From Sphingobium limneticum (GTDB taxonomy: Bacteria; Pseudomonadota; Alphaproteobacteria; Sphingomonadales; Sphingomonadaceae): 38,837 nt of DNA. Positions 33,217 through 38,837 of this stretch are shown here, piece after piece. How positions within the stretch are numbered: position 1 is the first letter of the stretch; the number at the start of each line of letters is the position of its first letter. The notes beneath the pieces were generated by a model. That model made no database searches, had not been told where the DNA came from, and was given only the letters and a program-made list of their open reading frames with translations. Location of the stretch: contig NZ_VYPZ01000032.1 of the NCBI RefSeq assembly GCF_008710155.1, forward strand, positions 1-38,837. Reading direction: 5' to 3'. A program made the translations under genes and the position numbers.

Positions 33217-34920
33217 TTAAAAAAGCTGGCCGCGCACCATTGCGAGATGATCCGCAATGGGGCCGAGCGCGAGGCTGGGGAGGAAGGTGAGGCCGCCCAC
33301 GACCAGCACGATGCCGATCAGCAGGCCGGTCCAGAGCGGACCGGTGGTGGGAAAGGAGCCGGCCGTTTCGGGCGTATGGCGCTTGGCCGCCAATCCGCCG
33401 GCGATCGCCAGCATCGGCACGATGATGAAGAAGCGGCCGATCCACATCGCCACGCCCAGCATGCCGTTATAGAAGGGCGTGTTGGCGCTCAGCCCGGCAA
33501 AGGCCGACCCATTGTTAGCCACCGCACTGGTGAAGGCGTAGAGTATTTCCGAAAAGCCATGCGGCCCTTTGTTGAGCGGTCCGGCTAGGCCAGCCGGCAG
33601 CACGCTGGCGACGGCGGTGAAGCCCAGGATGATGAGCGGCAATATGGCGATGGCCAAGACGGCCAGCTTCACTTCGCGCGCCTCTATCTTCTTGCCCACA
33701 TATTCGGGCGTGCGGCCGACCATCAATCCAGCGACGAACACGGCCAGAATGGCGAACAGCAAAAAGCCATAGATGCCAGCGCCCACGCCGCCGATCACGA
33801 CTTCGCCCAACTGCATGTTGAACAGCGGGATCATGCCGCCGATCGCGGTGAAACTGTCGTGCATGGCGTTGACCGCCCCGCAGGAGGCCGCCGTTGTGAC
33901 GACGGAGAAGAGGGCCGAGGCGGCGATGCCGAAGCGTAGTTCCTTCCCCTCCATATTGCCGCCGGCGACGCCCAGGCCATGCAGGATGGGATTGCCGGCC
34001 GCTTCCTGCCAATAAGTGATGGTGACGCCGATCAGGAACAGGGTCATCATCGCGGCCAGGATCGCCCAGCCCTGACGGACATTGCCGACCGCCTTGCCGA
34101 ACGTGTAGGTCAGGCCCGCGCCGATCAGGAAGATCGAGAGCATTTGTGCCAGATTGGTGAGCGCGGTCGGGTTTTCGAACGGGTGGGCGGAATTGGCGTT
34201 GAAGAAGCCACCGCCATTGGTGCCCAGCATCTTGATCGCTTCCTGCGACGCGACCGGGCCAAGCGCGATCGTCTGGCGCGCGCCTTCCAGCGTGGTGACG
34301 TCGACCGATCCGGCCAAGGTCTGCGGCACGCCGCTAGCGATGTAGAACAGCGCCAGCACGACCGACAAAGGCAGCAGCAGATAGAGCGTCACCCGCGTCA
34401 TGTCGGCCCAGAAATTGCCGATCCCCGTTGCGCTGCGCCGGGCAAAGCCACGAAAAAGGGCGAAGGCGAGCGCGATGCCGGTGGCCGCCGACAGGAAATT
34501 ATGAATGGTCAGCGCCAGCATCTGGCTGAGGTTCGACATGGTCGATTCGCCGGCATAGCCTTGCCAATTGGTGTTGGCGGCGAAGCTGATCGCGGTGTTG
34601 AAGGCGAGCGGCTCGCTGACCGCGCCGAACCCCTGCGGATTGAGCGGCAGCACGCCCTGAAGCCGCAGCAGGCCATAGGTGGCGAGCAGCAGCACCGCAT
34701 TGAAGATCAGCATATGGACGGCATAGCGCCGCCATCCCTGCTCTTGCGTCGGGTCGATGCCCGAAAGGCGATAGAAGCCGCGCTCCACTGGTCCGAGCAG
34801 CGCATGGAGCGGCGTGCGGCGCCCTTCATACAGGGCGAAGAGCCACAGGCCGACGGGCTTGGCCAACATCAGCACCATGGCGACGAAGAGGAGGATGAGG
34901 GTCCATCCCTGGATGGTCAT
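33217..34920 (-). CDS. kdpA: KdpA, K+-transporting ATPase channel-like subunit
   Basis: A 567-residue, ten-helix subunit of the SKT superfamily that holds the selectivity filter. TNGGGFFNANSAHPFENPT is the conserved filter region, and TNWQGYAGE and NNGSAFAGL mark the other repeats. AAGGAGG precedes the ATG, in the gap after kdpF. It selects K+ and passes it to KdpB. Confidence 0.97.
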   Translation of the reverse strand: MTIQGWTLILLFVAMVLMLAKPVGLWLFALYEGRRTPLHALLGPVERGFYRLSGIDPTQEQGWRRYAVHMLIFNAVLLLATYGLLRLQGVLPLNPQGFGAVSEPLAFNTAISFAANTNWQGYAGESTMSNLSQMLALTIHNFLSAATGIALAFALFRGFARRSATGIGNFWADMTRVTLYLLLPLSVVLALFYIASGVPQTLAGSVDVTTLEGARQTIALGPVASQEAIKMLGTNGGGFFNANSAHPFENPTALTNLAQMLSIFLIGAGLTYTFGKAVGNVRQGWAILAAMMTLFLIGVTITYWQEAAGNPILHGLGVAGGNMEGKELRFGIAASALFSVVTTAASCGAVNAMHDSFTAIGGMIPLFNMQLGEVVIGGVGAGIYGFLLFAILAVFVAGLMVGRTPEYVGKKIEAREVKLAVLAIAILPLIILGFTAVASVLPAGLAGPLNKGPHGFSEILYAFTSAVANNGSAFAGLSANTPFYNGMLGVAMWIGRFFIIVPMLAIAGGLAAKRHTPETAGSFPTTGPLWTGLLIGIVLVVGGLTFLPSLALGPIADHLAMVRGQLF

Positions 34921-34933
34921 GACGACGCCTCCT

Positions 34934-35023
34934 TCAGAAGCGGTCGGGCCGTGCGAGCACGGCGACCAGATAGGAAAGCAGCCCGAGCGCGGTGATCGCG
35001 GCGAGCCAGAGATCGATTGTCAT
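34934..35023 (-). CDS. kdpF: KdpF, small K+-ATPase subunit (29 aa)
   Basis: Translating the minus strand from ATG 35023 gives a 29-residue single-helix peptide starting MTIDLWLAAITALGLL and ending ARPDRF, as KdpF peptides do. It lies 13 bp before the kdpA start. GAGGGG sits upstream of its ATG. KdpF is a lipid-like stabiliser of the KdpFABC complex. Confidence 0.92.
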   Translation of the reverse strand: MTIDLWLAAITALGLLSYLVAVLARPDRF

Positions 35024-35035
35024 GGCGTGCACCCC

Positions 35036-35119
35036 TCACTGATTGTCGCACAGCGCGGCATAGCCGAGGCTGGCGGCCAGCAAGGCCAGGATGGCGCCGA
35101 TCCAGAGGATGTCCTGCAT
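35036..35119 (-). CDS. 27-residue membrane peptide heading the kdp operon
   Basis: ATG 35119 with GGGAG about 7 bp upstream encodes MQDILWIGAILALLAASLGY and a short C-terminal tail (ALCDNQ), one predicted membrane helix. It ends 12 bp before the kdpF start and is probably co-transcribed. I recall similarly placed small ORFs before kdpF in other bacteria, but no characterised function. It may be a second small regulatory or stabilising subunit of the Kdp pump. Confidence 0.65.
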   Translation of the reverse strand: MQDILWIGAILALLAASLGYAALCDNQ

Positions 35120-35734
35120 AGAAAGCTCCCGCAGCGCCCGTCGCGAAATGACGGCGGGCCTGTCTGCGGTTGCGCAACTAGGGCGGAGCGGGAGCGGAAT
35201 GCGAGACGGGGATCGGGCCGGCCGCATAGTATTTGCATATGATTGCGTTGCCGGCACGCATGATGGGCGCGAAACGCAGCGGCGCAGCAGCCGACCGACA
35301 AGCGACGCCACCACCGGGATTGGGCCATATAGGATGCAGGATGTGCGGCATGCCGATGATCAATTCGGCAATATTGGCTGGGGCGGCAGGAGCCCCAGTG
35401 AAATTTTCACACCCTACAAGGCCTTGAAAATACTGGCGCACAGCCGGCGGCTGCACACCCGGTTGCTACAGCGTGTTGGCACAATCGACAACCTGGATTT
35501 CTGCAATCCAGCGACTTCGATAACGGGCTAAACCGAGATCGCTGGGATACTCCTGCTGCTCCCCCTAAACTTGGCCGAGCGGAAGGCCAGCCCAGCAATC
35601 GGCATCCAGCTTCTACCCGAGCCTAAGGGCAGAACGACAGAGATTTGGGGCGATTGCAGGCCGACCGGCTCGCAGGCGCCCCGCTATGTAAGGAGGTATC
35701 GGTCACGCTGCAGAGCAGTTGCCTTTCCATATAT
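35120..35734. other. Gene-free region between kdp operon and degraded defence locus
   Basis: About 615 bp in which no open frame shows family likeness, a convincing ribosome binding site or a signal peptide. The kdp-proximal end must hold the kdp promoter, but no clear -35/-10 or KdpE site is recognised. The rest probably includes an island border; no tRNA gene and no copy of the 34-bp direct repeat is seen here. Confidence 0.5.
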
Positions 35735-36480
35735 CTAGGCCGCTGCCGCCAGTGTCGGCGGAGCCTTAGGCGTCCGCTTAGTCTTGGTTGTTGTGGATGC
35801 TGGCTTGGCGATCCACGCGAAGGCGCACTTGTAACCAAGTGCGCGCAGTTCATTTGCGGCCTGCCTGAAAGTCACAAGACTGAAGAACGGAAGGCGGTTC
35901 GTGCCTGCGCTGACGCCTGAACAGATTACTCCATACACTATCAGATGTGCGCCTTCGCTGAAAGGCGTCGCGGAGTTGGTCACTAGCGCCTGGTAGCCCG
36001 TCAAACTGAGCGCCACTTCTTGAACCGCAATTGTTGTCCGCAGCCGATCGCGGAACGCTCCATCCATCTTCATAACGCGAGCTGAAACAGTGCCCTGATT
36101 GAAAAGATGGCTAAGCCGCGATGACGAGGTCTGATCCTTAATGTGGATCATTGCCCCATCGTCTTGAAGGAAATCGCACGCCTCAATCGAATAAGATGCA
36201 CCTGTTGGCTTCACCAGTTTTCGGTCAAGGCAAAGCATGTTGTGGCCGCCAGTCGCAATCCGGTTGTTATACTTTTCCTCGTTTTCGTCTGCCAGTGCGG
36301 GCGGCAAGACGTGGGGCGTGATCCCAGCGAAAAAGGCCGAAACTTCGGCAGCGAGGTTAGTATCAATCCGGTACCAGCGATCGGCCGACAGCACATATTT
36401 TTCGCCGTTCAGGTCCGTCTCGTAAACAAGGCACTCCTTGATACGCCAGCTTTGGCCCTCGTCCTTGGCCGTCGCCCAAG
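35735..36480 (-). pseudogene. 5'-truncated DUF6119/TIGR04141 family gene
   Basis: The recognisable part runs from SWRIKECLVYETDLNGEKYV through NNRIATGGHNMLCLDRKLV and HIKDQTSSSRLSHLFNQGTV to the C-terminus. These are hallmarks of the sporadically distributed TIGR04141 (DUF6119) family, whose proteins are about 550 residues; only the C-terminal part, about 240 residues, remains. The open frame continues to 36556, but its first 25 or so codons are antisense to a type I specificity gene, so the natural N-terminus is lost. The family is often met near restriction systems, and a defence role is suspected but unproven. Confidence 0.75.
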
Positions 36481-36485
36481 ACCGG

Positions 36486-36926
36486 TGTGTTCCGCCGGGC
36501 ACTATCATATTTCCGAAAAGAGGGGCGGCGATCGCTACAAACAAAAAGCGCCTCACTACCGAATGGTCGGTTTTCGACCCTAATGTGATTGGGGTAGTCG
36601 CGAAGGGCCGGCTAAAACAGAATTTTCTATTCCAATGGTTTCAGAACTTCGATTTGCGCACAATAACTGAACCTGGCCCGACACCTCAGTTGAACAAGTA
36701 AAACCTTGAGCCGCTCCTAATCCCGATACCGTCGACCAGTGAAGAGCAAAATGAGATTGCGGCAATCTTCGACGCCATTGATGCCAAAATTGACCTGCAC
36801 AAACGTAAGAAGGCCGTCCTCGAAGAGCTGTTCCGCGCTCTGCTGCACAAGCTGATGACCGGCGAAATCCGCGTCGCCGATCTCGACCTGTCGGCGCTCG
36901 AAGCCAAGCACGAGGTGGCAGCATGA
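36486..36926 (+). pseudogene. hsdS: Type I restriction specificity subunit HsdS, 5'-truncated with in-frame stop
   Basis: The frame reads VPPGTIIFPKRGAAIATNKK, then FQWFQNFDLRTITEPGPTPQ, both second target-recognition-domain signatures. After a TAA at 36699-36701 it continues in the same frame as NLEPLLIPIPSTSEEQNEIA and the helical C-terminal repeat ending at TGA 36924-36926. A single substitution (probably AAA to TAA) explains the stop. The first target domain is missing, cut at the junction with the DUF6119 fragment. The stop overlaps the hsdR start (ATGA). No hsdM was found in the window. Confidence 0.82.
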
Positions 36927-38286
36927 CCGACCTAGCTATTTCCGAAGCCGGCTCAGTCCAATTCCCGATGGTGCGCCACGCGGAAGAAATCGGCTGGACG
37001 CCGCTGACGCCGGATGACGCCCGCACCAAGCGGGGGAGCGAAGCGGCGATGTTCCTGCGCGATGAACTGGAAGGCGCGATTGCCCGGTTCTGCAACTCAG
37101 CGATGAGCGGGAATCCGACGTCCGGTTGCTTTTCAAGAAGACCGCCGAAGAACCCAAAATCCTAATCGTCACCGACAAGCTGTTGACCGGATACGACGCG
37201 CCGGTCCTCTACGCGATGTATCTCGACAAGCCGATGCGCGACCATGTGCTGTTGCAGGCGATCGCTCGCGTGAACCGCCCCTATGTCGATAGCGAAGGCG
37301 TGCGCAAACCGATCGGGCTGGTCGTCGATTTCGTCAGCGTACTGCGGGACCTCAAGAAGGCGCTCAAGTTCGACTCTGAGGATGTCAGCGGCGTCATCGA
37401 GGACCTGGACCTGCTGTTGACCGACTTCCTTGTGAAGATCGCAACGGCAAAGGCCGAATATCTCGATGCGTGCGAAGGCGGCGGCGCCGACGAGCGGCTA
37501 GAGGCGCTGGTTTACGGCAAATTTCTCGATCCTGAACCGCGCAAGGCCTTTTTCGAGGCCTACAAGGACATTGAGAGCCTGTGGGAAATCTTGTCACCGT
37601 CCGCCGAGCTGGTCGATCACATTACGACGTTCAAGCGGCTGGCGCAGCTCTATGCGACGGTGCGCAACGCCTATGCCGATCAGGTCGGATTTGTCGCTGA
37701 CCTAGCCTATAAGACGCGCCGACTTGTTGAAGCGAACGCCGAACAGTCGGGGTTGGGCAATCTCACCAAGACCGTCACCTTTGATGTAAAGACGCTAGAT
37801 GCCCTGCGCGACAGCAAGGGTAGCGATGAAGGCAAGGTGTTCAACCTCGTGCGCGGCTTGCAAAAGGAAGTCGACGACGATCAAGCCAATGCGCCGATCC
37901 TTCAGCCGCTCAAGGACCGAGCCGAACGCATTCTGAAGGACATGGAAAGCCGGAACGTTACCGGGTTGGCCGCGATCGATCTGCTCGGAGCCTTGGCGGC
38001 GGAGAAAGAGATGCGGCTTGCAGAGGCCAAGGCGAGCGGCCTGTCTGCCGATGCGTTTGGTGTCATGATTGCGCTTCGCGACGATCCCGCGCTGACTGGC
38101 GGCGAGATCGATGTGCGTCAAGTTGCAAGTCTGATCGATGAACTTCGTACGCGCTACCCTAACGCACTGCTCAACGACGATGAACGCAGGCGACTACGCG
38201 GCGCGCTTTATCTCCCGCTTCTCGACCTGAATGATGAGGATCGGACCCGGATCGTGGACTTGATCATGCGGTCGCTACTATCGTGA
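36923..38286 (+). pseudogene. hsdR: Type I restriction endonuclease HsdR with internal deletion
   Basis: A normal N-terminus (MTDLAISEAGSVQFPMVRHA, IGWTPLTPDD, FLRDELEGAIARF) is followed after about 56 codons, near 37087-37099, by a frame change. The sequence resumes at SDERESDVRLLFKKTAEEPK, then LIVTDKLLTGYDAP and LLQAIARVNRPY (helicase motifs V and VI), and runs to the natural C-terminus. The nuclease domain and most of the helicase motifs, roughly 500 codons compared with the about 1,000-residue family, are missing. The protein cannot restrict DNA. Any product translated from an internal start in the C-terminal part would be a fragment. Confidence 0.85.
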
Positions 38287-38579
38287 TACAGGAAGGCGGC
38301 GCGATCGACCTAAAAATGCGCGTTATTCGATGGTCGGTGAAGTTGAAGGTCAATCCGCGGATCGTGCGGGTTTACCCTATGAGGCGGAAATGGGGATCAT
38401 GTTCGTCTGCTGGCGTCATTACGTTGGCAATGGAGTTAGCGGACAGGGAACCAGAGTTCAGGGATTTCGTGATCGTCCACGAATTGCTTCACTTGCGCTA
38501 TCCGATTCATAGTCGTCTCTTCCAAGCGATAATGACAATGCATATACCAAACTGGCGGAAGCTGGACGCTCAACGCTGA
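38283..38579 (+). CDS. Short YgjP-like (M48/WLM-type) metallopeptidase
   Basis: A 98-residue zinc peptidase-like protein. RRKWGSCSSAGVITL is the conserved lead-in, H66-E67-x2-H70 in VIVHELLHL the metal site and H76 (YPIHSRLF) the third ligand. The GTG start overlaps the hsdR stop (GTGA), a common layout for this short form in type I restriction operons. It appears intact although the neighbouring genes are broken. Substrate unknown. Confidence 0.82.
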   Translation: MIQEGGAIDLKMRVIRWSVKLKVNPRIVRVYPMRRKWGSCSSAGVITLAMELADREPEFRDFVIVHELLHLRYPIHSRLFQAIMTMHIPNWRKLDAQR

Positions 38580-38720
38580 CATGTGTTTCAGGGCGATATC
38601 GCAGCGGGCCTCTATTTCGGACGCAATGCTGTCGGCTTGCTACCTGTAGGCTGATCGCCGGCTTCTGTCAGAACTGGCGTTGGCGATGTCTGATCTGAAC
38701 GGCCGGCATTGGTGGTGGGT

Positions 38721-38837
38721 TCAACGGGTGGTGGCAACACAAGCTTGGAAGCGCTCTGCAGGCGTTTGGTACTCGAGCGTTTTCCTGGGTCGTTCGTTGA
38801 GTTGCCGGGCAACGGCACTCAGTTTGGCCTGGCTGTA
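38721..38837 (-). CDS. IS30-family transposase, C-terminal end (partial)
   Basis: The last 38 codons before the stop at 38721-38723 read YSQAKLSAVARQLNERPRKT and then LEYQTPAERF, the typical end of IS30-family transposases. The gene continues past the right edge of the window. The terminal inverted repeat, expected between here and the metallopeptidase gene, was not identified. Confidence 0.8.
   Translation of the reverse strand, partial: YSQAKLSAVARQLNERPRKTLEYQTPAERFQACVATTR

Noticed and set aside
35463..35472. TTGCTACAGC, shared with the right 34-bp repeat at 4447-4456, as a distant att half
   Set aside because: Only ten bases match and the flanks differ; too short to argue for an island spanning the whole window.
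35178..35531. Open frames on both strands in the gap right of kdp
   Set aside because: No family likeness, no ribosome binding site and composition typical of frame shadows in GC-rich DNA.
38612..38818. 68-residue open frame on the minus strand at the right edge
   Set aside because: It overlaps, in another frame, the clear IS30 transposase C-terminus and looks like a low-complexity shadow.

Overview
The window looks like chromosome plus flanking accessory DNA from a sphingomonad (Sphingobium/Sphingomonas-type alphaproteobacterium). The reasons are high GC, a GH106 alpha-L-rhamnosidase beside a TonB-dependent receptor, the TauE/TIGR02186/DUF3422 gene trio, and SOS boxes of the alphaproteobacterial type GTTC-N7-GTTC. 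No tRNA, rRNA or CRISPR array was seen. The assignment rests on gene content and memory of the families; no database search was possible.

Left accessory region (1-4.7 kb). A umuDC error-prone polymerase operon (minus strand) is divided from a divergent unknown gene by two perfect SOS boxes. It is followed by a small zinc-ribbon-like protein, two tiny two-helix membrane proteins, a Sel1-repeat protein and a decapitated low-affinity iron permease gene. A 34-bp direct repeat (32/34 identical) brackets 2965-4474, and its right copy runs into the permease fragment, which suggests an inserted element. Short dispersed repeats lie between the small genes.

Housekeeping block (4.7-12 kb). NhaA Na+/H+ antiporter (minus) is divergent from an NfrB-like GT2 glycosyltransferase and a short NfrA C-terminal-domain protein (probable exopolysaccharide secretion). 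TauE/SafE, TIGR02186 and DUF3422 proteins follow.

Catabolic cluster (12-27 kb, all minus strand). Behind a LysR regulator and a perfect 17-bp palindrome come an amidohydrolase, an MhpA-type FAD hydroxylase, a GlcG/HbpS protein, a VOC extradiol-type dioxygenase, an FAH hydrolase, a TonB-dependent receptor, two alpha/beta hydrolases, a GH1 glucosidase with Tat-like signal, a small membrane protein and a secreted GH106 rhamnosidase. Read together these would import a rhamnosyl-glucosyl phenolic (flavonoid-glycoside-like), strip the sugars and acyl groups, then hydroxylate, cleave and hydrolyse the ring. This is the most interesting system here; its substrate is inferred.

Potassium block (27.2-35.1 kb). 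A complete kdpFABCDE operon (minus) is headed by an extra 27-residue membrane peptide ORF.

Right accessory region (35.1-38.8 kb). After about 600 bp without a gene there is wreckage of a defence locus: a 5'-truncated DUF6119/TIGR04141 gene head to head with a 5'-truncated hsdS carrying an in-frame stop, an hsdR with a large internal deletion, an apparently intact YgjP-like metallopeptidase, and the 3' end of an IS30-family transposase running off the window.
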